A stretch of 64,000 nt of DNA, from contig NZ_CP136521.1 in the NCBI RefSeq assembly GCF_032814565.1, forward strand, positions 3,258,501 to 3,322,500, given 5' to 3'. Below, in pieces: positions 54,402 to 63,229 of the stretch. This stretch comes from Hwangdonia lutea (GTDB lineage Bacteria; Bacteroidota; Bacteroidia; Flavobacteriales; Flavobacteriaceae). The position numbers and the translations under genes are program-made. The notes beneath the pieces are model-generated. The model saw only the letters and a list, made by a program, of their open reading frames with translations, had not been told where the DNA came from and ran no database searches. The first letter of the stretch is position 1, and every line of letters begins with the position of its first letter.

Positions 54402-55505
54402 CTAAATTTTTATAAAAATTTTCTTTTTATAGAGCAGATATACTAATGCCCAGAAAAAAATAATATGGGTAATTGCGAACAATAAGGAACCATTCATTTT
54501 ACCTGCAATTGGAACAAATACTTCATTATATAGACTATTGTATCCGTTAACCTTTTCACCTTGCTCATTTGTTAATTTAATTAGATAGAGGCTTTTAACG
54601 TATAAGCCGGAAAATACGAAAATAAACAATGAATTAGTACCAAAATGTATAAAAGGCGAGGACCATTTTTTTAAACCATTAATGTCAATAACCCAAATTA
54701 GCAACGCTAAAAACAACATGGCAAGCCCTGCTGAAAAACACACGAAAGAACTTGTCCATAAAGATTTATTTATAGGAAAAATATAGCCCCAAAACCAACC
54801 AATCATGGTTAAGATGGCCCCATAAATGAAAAGTGATTTAACAGTGTTTAGATGAGAACTAGATTTTGATATAAGTTGACCTGCCAAATTACCAAATATA
54901 ACAGTTCCTATTGCTGGTAAGCTTGACAGTAACCCTTCCGGATCAAAAGGAAACCCGAGTCCTTTCCACATATGTTCTGAACCCAATAAAAATAGATCAA
55001 TTTCCTTTACCAAATTAGTCTGGGGGGCGTATGGATTCTCTGGAACAAGAAAATATAATAGACCCCAATACAAAAGTAACATACTTGAAAGTAAAAAAAT
55101 CAATGTTTTTTTATCAAAAAATAAACTTAGGGTCGCTCCAATTCCATAGGCAATAGCTATACGCTGTAAAACGCCAAAAATCCTAACTGTATCAAAGTTA
55201 AACTTTGGATATAAATTTAAAAAGAAACCTATGGCAAATATAATCAGTGTTCTTTTGCCAATTTTTAATAAGGCCTGATTAAATTGCCCGGATTTATATT
55301 TTTTAAAAGCAAAGTGAATAGAAACCCCAACGATAAATAGAAAGAATGGAAAAACAGCATCTGTAGGCGTGAAACCATGCCACTTAGCATGCAACAGGGG
55401 AGGGTAAACATATGACCAACTTCCTGGTGTGTTTACTAGAATCATTAAAGCAATCGTTAATCCTCTTAAAACATCTAATGCTATTATTCGCGAATTCAAT
55501 TCCAT
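54402..55505 (-). CDS. HGSNAT/NagX-like integral membrane acyltransferase, second copy
   Basis: The 367-residue protein has about ten membrane helices with the N-terminal signature IIALDVLRGLTIALMILVNTPGSW and LLHAKWHGFTPTDAVFPFFLFIVGVSIHF; the His of KWHGF is the expected catalytic His. It is closer to the bacterial NagX/HGSNAT type than its paralogue at 46917, which lacks this histidine segment. Its start overlaps the MurQ stop by one base (TAATG), so it is translationally coupled to MurQ. A role in acetylation or transport of amino sugars across the inner membrane is inferred. Confidence 0.85.
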   Translation of the reverse strand: MELNSRIIALDVLRGLTIALMILVNTPGSWSYVYPPLLHAKWHGFTPTDAVFPFFLFIVGVSIHFAFKKYKSGQFNQALLKIGKRTLIIFAIGFFLNLYPKFNFDTVRIFGVLQRIAIAYGIGATLSLFFDKKTLIFLLSSMLLLYWGLLYFLVPENPYAPQTNLVKEIDLFLLGSEHMWKGLGFPFDPEGLLSSLPAIGTVIFGNLAGQLISKSSSHLNTVKSLFIYGAILTMIGWFWGYIFPINKSLWTSSFVCFSAGLAMLFLALLIWVIDINGLKKWSSPFIHFGTNSLFIFVFSGLYVKSLYLIKLTNEQGEKVNGYNSLYNEVFVPIAGKMNGSLLFAITHIIFFWALVYLLYKKKIFIKI

Positions 55506-56344
55506 TATTCGTTCAAATTTTCGTTGGCAGGATTTGTTTTGTGTTTATCAAATACTTCTTTTACGCTTTTATGTTTTAGTAATAAACTACTCGCCAACTT
55601 TTCATCTATATTGAGTTGCTCCATTATCATTCTAACACCTCTGTTTACAAGTTTTTTGTTTGAGAGTTGCATGTTTACCATTTTATTGCCTTTTACTTTT
55701 CCTAGTTTTATCATAACGGTTGTTGAGATCATATTTAAAACTAGTTTTTGAGCAGTTCCTGCTTTCATTCTCGTGCTTCCGGTAACAAACTCAGGGCCAA
55801 CAACCAACTCAATTGGATGGTCTACCTCTAGAGATAACGGCGAGTTTTTGTTACAAGTAATGCAGCCCGTAATAATACCATGCTTTTTTGCTTCTTTAAC
55901 ACCGCCAATAACATAAGGTGTTGTTCCCGATGCGGCGATTCCTATAAGCACATCTTTTTTTGAAATGTTGTATTCCTGGAGGTCTTTCCATGCCATTTTA
56001 CTATCGTCTTCTGCATTTTCAACTGCTTTTCTAAGTGCAACATCGCCACCGGCTATAAGTCCAATTACCACATTGTCTGAGACGCCATAAGTTGGTGGGC
56101 ACTCGGATGCATCAAGTACACCTAATCGTCCGCTTGTTCCTGCTCCTATATAGAACAACCTACCGCCAGCTTTTATTTTGCTATAAATATCGTCTACTAG
56201 TTTTTGAATAGAAGGCACCACTTTTTCAACTGTATAAGCCACTGTTTTGTCTTCTTTATTCATATTTGAGAGCAGTTCAACGGTGCTCATTTTATCTAAA
56301 TCGTTATAACCTGAAGGTTGCTCTGTGGTTAACTTGTTTTTCAT
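55505..56344 (-). CDS. murQ: N-acetylmuramic acid 6-phosphate etherase
   Basis: The 279-residue SIS-domain protein has the MurQ features TTEQPSGYNDLDKMSTVELLSNMNKED, GGRLFYIGAGTSGRLGVLDASECPPTYG (with catalytic Glu), GLIAGGDVALRKAVENAEDD, GIAASGTTPYVIGG, GPEFVTGSTRMKAGTAQKLVLNMIST. It converts MurNAc-6-phosphate into GlcNAc-6-phosphate and D-lactate. Fits the locus: NamZ and NagZ supply MurNAc, and a D-lactate-dehydrogenase-type protein lies downstream. It overlaps the next gene by one base. No dedicated MurNAc kinase of the MurK type lies next to it. Confidence 0.96.
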   Translation of the reverse strand: MKNKLTTEQPSGYNDLDKMSTVELLSNMNKEDKTVAYTVEKVVPSIQKLVDDIYSKIKAGGRLFYIGAGTSGRLGVLDASECPPTYGVSDNVVIGLIAGGDVALRKAVENAEDDSKMAWKDLQEYNISKKDVLIGIAASGTTPYVIGGVKEAKKHGIITGCITCNKNSPLSLEVDHPIELVVGPEFVTGSTRMKAGTAQKLVLNMISTTVMIKLGKVKGNKMVNMQLSNKKLVNRGVRMIMEQLNIDEKLASSLLLKHKSVKEVFDKHKTNPANENLNE

Positions 56345-56397
56345 ATAACTTAAAAATTATTATACTGTTTTCTTTGAAAAAATATTCTGTATTCGTT

Positions 56398-57849
56398 TCA
56401 ATTTCTTCTTTTCATAATTATCAAACCTATAACAGTTAGGAGTGCATTTACAAAAATGTTCATAAATCCAAAATCAAAATTAAACCAGAGAATAAAATAA
56501 TGGTTTAAAAAGTATGTTATTAAGGGCGTTAAAATGCATATAAATGGAATTGCAGCATCTTTGGTTTTTATCTTGGTAAAAATTCCAAATATATAAAGCC
56601 CTAATAGGGAGCCATAAGTATATCCGGCAACCTTAAAAATTGTTGAAATAACATCGCCTTTACTTTCTGAAAACAACATTATAATGGTGAATATAACAAC
56701 TGAAAACCCAAATAACACCCGGTTTTTAAGTCGTTTTTTTTCTTTAGGGTTTTTATGCTGAATGTCTAAAAAGTCATGGGTAAAGGATGTTGTTAAAGCG
56801 GTTAAAGCAGAATCTGCACTTGAAAAAGAAGCTGCTGTAATCCCTAAAATAAAACTAACACTTGCAAGCATGCCAAAATGGTTTAATGAAAGCATTGGGA
56901 ATAAAGCATCGGTGTTAATAAATTTTCCGTTTTCAACTTCTAATTGAATACCAAATTTTTCAGCATATAAATAAAGCATCACACCTAAACCCAGAAACAA
57001 AAATTGAGTAATTGCCAAAATTAAGCTAAAGGTCAAAACATTGCGTTGCGCTTCTTTTTTGTTTTTGCAGGTAAGTGTTTTTTGCATCATATTTTGGTCT
57101 AAACCAACCATGGCCACAGCAATCAATATTCCAGAAATAAACTGTTTAAAAAAATTGCTTCCAGAATTAAAATCCCAATTAAAAACCTTAAAGTATTTGT
57201 GATTTGTAACTGTTGAAATGGTTTCTGAAAAATTTAAGTTTAAAGCATCTTTTGTTACGTAAATCGTTACTATGGCTGCCATAAGTAAAAAAAATGTTTG
57301 AAGCGTATCTGTCCAAACAATAGTTTTAATACCAGATCTGTGTGTGTACATCCATATTAAAACTAATATCATAAGTACTGTTAAGTAAAACGGAACATTA
57401 AAGGCATCAAACACGGCATATTGTAAAATTTTTGCAGCAAGTAACAACCTTAAAGCTGCTCCAAATGATTGCGATATTAAAAAAAACAATGAGCCCGTTT
57501 TGTAGGTTCTAATTCCAAAACGAGATTCTAAATAGGTGTATATTGAAACTAACTTTAAATTATAATAAATAGGGATTAGTACGTAAGTTATAAATACATA
57601 TCCCACTACATTACCGAAAACAAACTGTAAATAATAAAAATAATTAGTGCCTACCATTCCGGGAATTGACACGAATGTAACACCAGATAATACGGCACCT
57701 ATCATACCAAAAGCAACCACTTGCCATGGCGATTTCCTATCGCCAGTATAAAATGATTCTTCACTAGATTTTTTGGAAACGAAGTGTGATATTATCATTA
57801 GTGTCCCAAAATAAGACGCTATAATTATTAGAATTAATGTGGCGTTCAT
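56398..57849 (-). CDS. Sodium:solute symporter (SSS family), candidate MurNAc/amino-sugar importer
   Basis: The 483-residue protein has thirteen or so membrane helices and SSS motifs: FYTGDRKSPWQVVAFGMIGAVLSGVTFVSIPGMVG, FGAALRLLLAAKIL, GLDQNMMQKTLTCKNKKEAQRN, AASFSSADSALTALTTSFTHDFL and ending GSLLGLYIFGIF. It lies 53 bases upstream of murQ on the same strand, so it probably imports MurNAc or another amino sugar across the inner membrane with sodium. The specificity is inferred from context. Confidence 0.85.
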   Translation of the reverse strand: MNATLILIIIASYFGTLMIISHFVSKKSSEESFYTGDRKSPWQVVAFGMIGAVLSGVTFVSIPGMVGTNYFYYLQFVFGNVVGYVFITYVLIPIYYNLKLVSIYTYLESRFGIRTYKTGSLFFLISQSFGAALRLLLAAKILQYAVFDAFNVPFYLTVLMILVLIWMYTHRSGIKTIVWTDTLQTFFLLMAAIVTIYVTKDALNLNFSETISTVTNHKYFKVFNWDFNSGSNFFKQFISGILIAVAMVGLDQNMMQKTLTCKNKKEAQRNVLTFSLILAITQFLFLGLGVMLYLYAEKFGIQLEVENGKFINTDALFPMLSLNHFGMLASVSFILGITAASFSSADSALTALTTSFTHDFLDIQHKNPKEKKRLKNRVLFGFSVVIFTIIMLFSESKGDVISTIFKVAGYTYGSLLGLYIFGIFTKIKTKDAAIPFICILTPLITYFLNHYFILWFNFDFGFMNIFVNALLTVIGLIIMKRRN

Positions 57850-58153
57850 TTATAGTTTTTTTTAGTAAGTTTTTTTGTGTCCTTACGTTGAAATCTTTAA
57901 TCTTTTAAATTTTTAAGAGCTTCAAGCATGTTCAGAATATAGTTGTTCCTTAACCATAATCACTGTTTCCCCGTTCAATTTTTAAAATAGCCCTATTTGG
58001 TTTTAGTAGTGCTCTTAAAGAAAAGAGGTGAGAGTAATAAACCGATTTCTCTCACCTCAATTACTAACTCAAATTTAACTAAACACTAAAATAAGCTTTA
58101 AACGATAACATTAATTCTAACGTATCATAAAGAGCTATTTTGTTTTTTACAGA
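57850..58153 (-). other. Gap between SusD and the symporter gene
   Basis: This 304-base AT-rich stretch contains a strong hairpin (58025-58058, listed apart) and no gene. It may hold a separate promoter for the symporter-murQ train. Confidence 0.5.
58025..58058 (-). terminator. Hairpin terminator/attenuator after SusD
   Basis: GAGGTGAGAG (58025-58034) pairs perfectly with CTCTCACCTC (58049-58058). On the minus strand it ends in TTTTCTTT. It lies 95 bases beyond the SusD stop and could set SusCD mRNA above the downstream cytosolic genes. Confidence 0.75.
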
Positions 58154-59668
58154 TTAATTTGCGTCCCACCACATACGTGAGGTTAGGATGTCTCCTTGTC
58201 TGTCTATGGCTTCCTGCAAGTTATCTGGGTTGTTGGCTCTTTCAGTTGCAGGGTAGATAAATCTTCTAGGAATTGTACCATCGGTTTGACTAAATATATG
58301 AGGTACAGGTGTTAGGCTTGGGTAACCAGAACGCTTCCAATTGGCCCATGTTTCTATTCCGTTAGGGAAAGTTGCTACCCAATATTGCTCGTTTATCATT
58401 TGTAAAGCAATTGAGTCATCAAATGGATTAGCTGTTAAATAATCTGAAATTTGAGTCGCATCAATACCTACTCCATTTCCGTACAATGACAAGTAATCCA
58501 TAGCTGCAGTTACACCTGCGTTATAATGATCTTCTGTATTACCGCCTGCTAGTCCCCAACGATGGGCAGCCTCTGCTAACATAAACTCAACTTCGGCATA
58601 GGTCTGAAAGAAAAACGGTGCGTCATAACTGGTTGGGTTTGCTGCGTAAGGAGACCAACCTACTAAACCTCCAAAAATATTCATATTGGGCTTAGAGTTT
58701 GCTGCTCCCCTTGTTCTATCAATGTTTGGTTGCCCAAACTGTAAATCAAAGTCTGTTTCCCCATCTACAGTAGAACATAAAACGGAAACTCTTGGGTCAT
58801 TTCTATCTTTCATAAACTCCACAAAAGTCTCGGACATTTTGATTTGATTTCCAAATCTGGAAGAAAATGTTCTAGCAATAGGATTTATAGTAGGTCCAAA
58901 AACCCCACCATAACCAGCTTCAGATTGATAGTTAATATAAGCTATATCAGCATTGCTTGTCATAACCCCACCATTGATAGCTTTTGTGGCCCATGCTTCA
59001 GCTCCTGATGGATCTACCTTAACCAGTCTTAGGGCTAACCTAAGCATAAGTGAATTGGCAAATTTATGCCACTTTTGAGTATCGCCACCAAAAACAATAT
59101 CGCCACTTCCATAAGAATTGCTTCCACCTGTACTTAGTGTATTTGAAGCGCTTTCTAGTAATGCTAACATATCTGTATAAATTTCACTTTGCGCATCGTA
59201 TTTAGGAAACCTTATGCCGTCAATAAATCCTTTGCCTGCTTCAAAATAAGGTATATCTCCATAACTATCTGTTAATCTGCTAAAAACTAAAACCTTCCAT
59301 ACGTTTGCAATGGCAAGATCTACTGCCGCGTTGGGGTCTTCGCTTTTTTCAAGCCCATCTACAAGGTCTACTATGGCCTTTACTGCACTGGGGTATTGTT
59401 CGTTAAAAAACTGATGAGACTGAGATTCTGTATATTCCCATGAGTACGACGTAGCGTTAATTTGTTGCACTAACTGCATTACTGTTCCTACGTTATAAAA
59501 AAGGGTTGCTACATAACTAGTTCCCGCAGTGTACAATTGTGCTGCTGTTAGTTTTGTAGAGGGTGCCAATTGCACTGGTTTTGTAGGGTTGACATTTAAC
59601 TCTTCAAAGCCGTCGTCGCAAGCATTGAAAGTAAAGATTAGCCCTAATAATAATATTATTTTTTTCAT
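58154..59668 (-). CDS. SusD/RagB-family outer-membrane glycan-binding lipoprotein
   Basis: The 504-residue protein has a lipoprotein signal (LLLGLIFTFNAC, Cys about 17) and starts DDGFEELNVNPTKP, as in the SusD-like_2 subgroup. Helical TPR-type parts (VFSRLTDSYGDIPYFEAGKG, WHKFANSLMLRLALRLV) and the terminal FATRTR-like segments of the family are present. With SusC it forms the nutrient-capturing lid/channel of the outer membrane. It begins 11 bases after the SusC stop. The ligand is probably a peptidoglycan or amino-sugar oligomer, from the genes that follow. Confidence 0.93.
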   Translation of the reverse strand: MKKIILLLGLIFTFNACDDGFEELNVNPTKPVQLAPSTKLTAAQLYTAGTSYVATLFYNVGTVMQLVQQINATSYSWEYTESQSHQFFNEQYPSAVKAIVDLVDGLEKSEDPNAAVDLAIANVWKVLVFSRLTDSYGDIPYFEAGKGFIDGIRFPKYDAQSEIYTDMLALLESASNTLSTGGSNSYGSGDIVFGGDTQKWHKFANSLMLRLALRLVKVDPSGAEAWATKAINGGVMTSNADIAYINYQSEAGYGGVFGPTINPIARTFSSRFGNQIKMSETFVEFMKDRNDPRVSVLCSTVDGETDFDLQFGQPNIDRTRGAANSKPNMNIFGGLVGWSPYAANPTSYDAPFFFQTYAEVEFMLAEAAHRWGLAGGNTEDHYNAGVTAAMDYLSLYGNGVGIDATQISDYLTANPFDDSIALQMINEQYWVATFPNGIETWANWKRSGYPSLTPVPHIFSQTDGTIPRRFIYPATERANNPDNLQEAIDRQGDILTSRMWWDAN

Positions 59669-59679
59669 CTTCTTATTAA

Positions 59680-62600
59680 TTAAAATTTAACATTTAAAGA
59701 AAATCCAAAGCTACGTGTTGCTGGGACTCCAAATCGTTCTAACCCTTGCGAGTTAGAGTTGTTTATTGATGCTTCTGGATCAATATTGTCTGTTTTTTTC
59801 ATCAGGTAAAATAAGTTTCTACCAATTAAAGAAACACTCATTTCTTTTATGAAAATATTCTTTAAAATCTTTTTCGGAAAAGAGTAGCCTAGGCTAAATT
59901 CTCTAAACTTTATATAATCCGTGTCATATATAAACTCCTCGGCTATACCTGTATTTTCTGCTGCGATATAACCATAGTAAGAGCCTAAACTCCTAGCAGG
60001 AACTGTTGTTGTGAATTCTTGCCCTGTTGCTTGATCAATACCCGTAACCTCTAAACCATTTTCTCTGCCTTCTAAAGTACGTTTGTGAGCACCGCTAAAA
60101 TATGCTGCCTCGTTTGTTCCTGAGAACACTTGTCCTCCAAACTTACCATCAACCAAAATATTTAAGCTTACATTTTTATATCTAAATTCATTAGAAAAAC
60201 CAGCTGTTACCGGTGCTACTCCATTGCCTAATACTTTACGCTCATCTGCTCTTACAGGTCTAGGAATACCTTGTCCATCTATAGTGTAAATTTTAACTCC
60301 ATTTTCATCTCTAGCATAAGACTCTCCAACTATAGTTCCGTAGTTTTCTCCAACCATATGAGCTATGTTCGCGTTTCCTGTTCTGCTTAACTGCATGGTA
60401 ATAGGGTTGCCTTCATCATTTGTGTTTACAATTTCACTATTGTTGTAGCCAACATTTATAGATGAATTCCAACTGAAATTATCATTTTTAATTGGCGACC
60501 CTCCTAAGAGCAATTCTAATCCTTTGTTTTCCAATTCACCAACATTTAGCAACGCCGAAGTATATCCAGATGTGCTTGTTGCACTTGCTCTAACAATGTC
60601 GTTTAACGTTTTGTTTGAATAGTAAGCTACATCTAGATGTAATCTGTTATTAAAGAATCTTCCATCAAAACCAATTTCAAATTCTTTTTTCTCTAAAGGC
60701 ACTAAATTGGGGTTAGGAATAGTGCTACCATTTACCTGTCCGAATGCTTGTCCTTGGAAAGTCCCTAAAATGGCATACGTTAAATTTAAAGCATAAGGAC
60801 TTGTAGCTCCAGCTACTTGAGCATAACTTGACCTTAATTTAGCATAAGTGATCGCTTTTGGCAATTTAAGCGCTTCGTGAAGCAGTAAGCTTCCACTGAT
60901 CGATTGGTAAAAATCATCATTAGGAGATGTTTTTCCTGGGAAAGATAATGTTGAGAACCATTCATTTCTTCCGGTATAAGTTAAGAAAAATGTATTGTCA
61001 TAATCTACCTCAATTGAAGCATACAATGAGTTTGTTTTGCTTTCGCTTAAACCGTAAGAGGGTATTGGGTTTGTAGTGTTGTTTAAATCTTCTAGACCTA
61101 TTACAATGAAATCGTCGCCCTGGGCACTTAATGATTCCCAAGTGCTCTTTTTGGTATTCCCTCCAAAAACTGAATGGGTGGATATTTTACTTGTAATGGA
61201 CTTTTCAACTCCAAGCATCATATCAGCATCAAAAAACGAGTAAGTTGATTTACTTTGATACAAGCGACCTCCAGACCTGTAAGCCGTTCCCCAAGGTGTT
61301 ACACGTTGTACTGATAAATCATAAGAATCAATCCCTGCTCGACCATTTGCATATAACCAATCTGTAATATCATATCTTAAAGTTGTTGAAGCAATTATTC
61401 TCTTCTTCTTGTCGTTATTATTAAACTTATCTGTTACCCAATACGGATTAGTAGTCCAAACACTCGATGTAAATGGAAGCTCAGCTCCTTCGTCATTAAA
61501 CCCAGGTTTCATTCCTGTTACATCAATATTTGCTGGCAACAACAATACCGAGTTATTGGCATTACCAGGACCGTCGCCGATACCTACACGATTATGCACC
61601 TTTTCTATTATATATTTAGCGCTAATTGTAGAAGTTAACTTTGGGTTTATTTTAGCATTACCACTTAATGAAAAAGACTTTCTGTCTAAAGTGGAATTAG
61701 GGAAGACGTCTCTATTGTCTAAATTAGAAAATGATAGTCGATAACTATAATCATCACTTCCTTTAACAACAGATACGGTGTTAACTGCCGTAACCCCTGT
61801 GTCGTAAAACTTTTTAACATTATTTCCAGTATTTGTATATGGTCTGTATATGCCATCCCATGCAATAGCATTAGATCCGTCTAACATTGCCCCCCAAGAA
61901 AGGGTGGAGTTTGATAATGCATTGGAAGTGGCTAGGTCTAGTCCTTCTGGCGTTCCATCATCTAAAGCTGTTACCGAGCCATTTTCGTATATAAAGCCTG
62001 GTTTTAAACCAGATCTACCTTGGCCGTAAATAGTTTGAAAATCTTGTAGATCTGTATTTACAGAGTCAAACGTAAGGGAACTTGAAAATTCTACACCAAG
62101 TCCTTTTTTGCCTTTGCCTGACTTTGTAGTAATCATTATTACACCATTAGAGGCTTGTGACCCGTATAAAGCGGCAGCAGAACTTCCTTTTAAAATAGAA
62201 ACCGACTCGATATCGTCTGGATTAATAGATGAAATATCATCTCCGCCATCTCCAAATTCGCCATCAAATCTTCCAATTGAAGCTTTAGTTACATTTAAAA
62301 TAGGAATCCCATCAACAACATATAATGGTTGGTTGCTGCCCGATAAAGAACTAGCTCCTCTAATGATTACCCTGCTCGAACCTGCTGCACCGGTGCTGTT
62401 TTGAGAAATGTTAACTCCGGCAACCCTACCTTGTAGTGCGTTTACAGCGCTTGTGGTTTTTACCCTTCCCATGTCGTCTGACCCAACTTCAGTTAAAGAG
62501 TACCCTAAAGCTTTGGCTTCTCTTTTAATTCCTAATGCGGTTACAACAACCTCATCAAGACTTGTGGCGTCCTCTTCAAGAGCAATATTGATAATGTTGG

Positions 62601-62871
62601 AATCATTCAAGGATACTGTAAGGGTTTTAAAACCAATATAGCTAAAGACAAGCTCTTTTCCATTTGGGTTATTTACTTCAATTGAATAATTTCCATCAAA
62701 ATTCGTAACACTTCCTTGAGATTCCCCTTTTAAAAGAACACTTGCTCCGGGCAGTGGTTGCCCATCACTTTTCGAGGTTACTTTTCCTGTTATGGTTACC
62801 GTTTGTGCAATGCCAATTTGCGTTAAAACCATAACAAGCAAAAAGATTAAATAATGCTGTTTTTTTTTCAT
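59680..62871 (-). CDS. SusC/RagA-family TonB-dependent outer-membrane transporter
   Basis: The 1063-residue protein has a Sec signal (to GIAQ, about residue 23). A carboxypeptidase-regulatory-like domain follows (TVTITGKVTSKSDGQPLPGASVLLKGESQGSVTNFDGNY). The plug then reads LDEVVVTALGIKREAKALGYS, NALQGRVAGVNI and IRGASSLSGSNQPLYVVDG, with ILKGSSAAALYGSQASNGVIMITTKSG. The rest is a 22-strand barrel, ending in RSFGFSLNVKF with the aromatic C-terminus. It imports the ligand captured by SusD. It is first gene of the minus-strand train; the promoter region holds an 11-bp tandem repeat array. Confidence 0.95.
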   Translation of the reverse strand: MKKKQHYLIFLLVMVLTQIGIAQTVTITGKVTSKSDGQPLPGASVLLKGESQGSVTNFDGNYSIEVNNPNGKELVFSYIGFKTLTVSLNDSNIINIALEEDATSLDEVVVTALGIKREAKALGYSLTEVGSDDMGRVKTTSAVNALQGRVAGVNISQNSTGAAGSSRVIIRGASSLSGSNQPLYVVDGIPILNVTKASIGRFDGEFGDGGDDISSINPDDIESVSILKGSSAAALYGSQASNGVIMITTKSGKGKKGLGVEFSSSLTFDSVNTDLQDFQTIYGQGRSGLKPGFIYENGSVTALDDGTPEGLDLATSNALSNSTLSWGAMLDGSNAIAWDGIYRPYTNTGNNVKKFYDTGVTAVNTVSVVKGSDDYSYRLSFSNLDNRDVFPNSTLDRKSFSLSGNAKINPKLTSTISAKYIIEKVHNRVGIGDGPGNANNSVLLLPANIDVTGMKPGFNDEGAELPFTSSVWTTNPYWVTDKFNNNDKKKRIIASTTLRYDITDWLYANGRAGIDSYDLSVQRVTPWGTAYRSGGRLYQSKSTYSFFDADMMLGVEKSITSKISTHSVFGGNTKKSTWESLSAQGDDFIVIGLEDLNNTTNPIPSYGLSESKTNSLYASIEVDYDNTFFLTYTGRNEWFSTLSFPGKTSPNDDFYQSISGSLLLHEALKLPKAITYAKLRSSYAQVAGATSPYALNLTYAILGTFQGQAFGQVNGSTIPNPNLVPLEKKEFEIGFDGRFFNNRLHLDVAYYSNKTLNDIVRASATSTSGYTSALLNVGELENKGLELLLGGSPIKNDNFSWNSSINVGYNNSEIVNTNDEGNPITMQLSRTGNANIAHMVGENYGTIVGESYARDENGVKIYTIDGQGIPRPVRADERKVLGNGVAPVTAGFSNEFRYKNVSLNILVDGKFGGQVFSGTNEAAYFSGAHKRTLEGRENGLEVTGIDQATGQEFTTTVPARSLGSYYGYIAAENTGIAEEFIYDTDYIKFREFSLGYSFPKKILKNIFIKEMSVSLIGRNLFYLMKKTDNIDPEASINNSNSQGLERFGVPATRSFGFSLNVKF

Positions 62872-62901
62872 TGTTTGTTAGTTTAAGAATGTTTTTCGGA
62901 A

Positions 62902-62910
62902 GTAAATATA
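62902..62910 (-). promoter_or_regulatory. Candidate -7 element for the SusCD operon
   Basis: Read on the minus strand the bases are TATATTTAC, one mismatch from TAnnTTTG, about 31 bases upstream of the SusC start. The tandem array lies just upstream of where a -33 box would fall. Confidence 0.35.
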
Positions 62911-62929
62911 GTTTTTATGTTTTATACAC

Positions 62930-62984
62930 GCAAATAATATGCAAATAATGTGCAAATAACATGCAAATAAAATGCAATTATTAG
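62930..62984. repeat. Five tandem 11-bp repeats, probable operator array
   Basis: Units GCAAATAATAT, GCAAATAATGT, GCAAATAACAT and GCAAATAAAAT follow each other exactly at 62930, 62941, 62952 and 62963, and a degenerate fifth GCAATTATTAG is at 62974. The constant part is GCAAATAA and the last three bases vary. The period of about one helical turn puts all copies on the same face of DNA. It sits between divergent SusC and DeoR-type regulator genes and so is the likely binding site of that regulator or of a cooperative activator. The rest of 62872-63229 is AT-rich and has no gene. Confidence 0.75.
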
Positions 62985-63207
62985 CTGTTTTTAGTGAAAT
63001 ATAGTGATTGTATAGATGTAAAAAATGGATTATGCAGTACTGCTTGCATAGGTTTAATAATTAATATATGCTTTTGAATTTTAAATTTATAAAACAAGCG
63101 TTTTTGTAGCAATTTTATGTTTTATTGTGCTGTTTGCTTAAGTGTTTTATTTTGAGCTAAAGAAGCCTATCTTTTTGATTATAACCTTTATTTTTAAATC
63201 AAAATGT

Positions 63208-63215
63208 TATATTTG
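63208..63215 (+). promoter_or_regulatory. Candidate -7 promoter element for the DeoR-family gene
   Basis: TATATTTG matches TAnnTTTG only 14 bases before the ATG at 63230, which would leave a very short leader. Confidence 0.45.
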
Positions 63216-63229
63216 AAAAAAAATAACTC

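Noticed and set aside
62930-62984. CRISPR-like array
   Set aside because: Units are 11 bases with no spacers, directly abutting; an operator array is the simpler reading.
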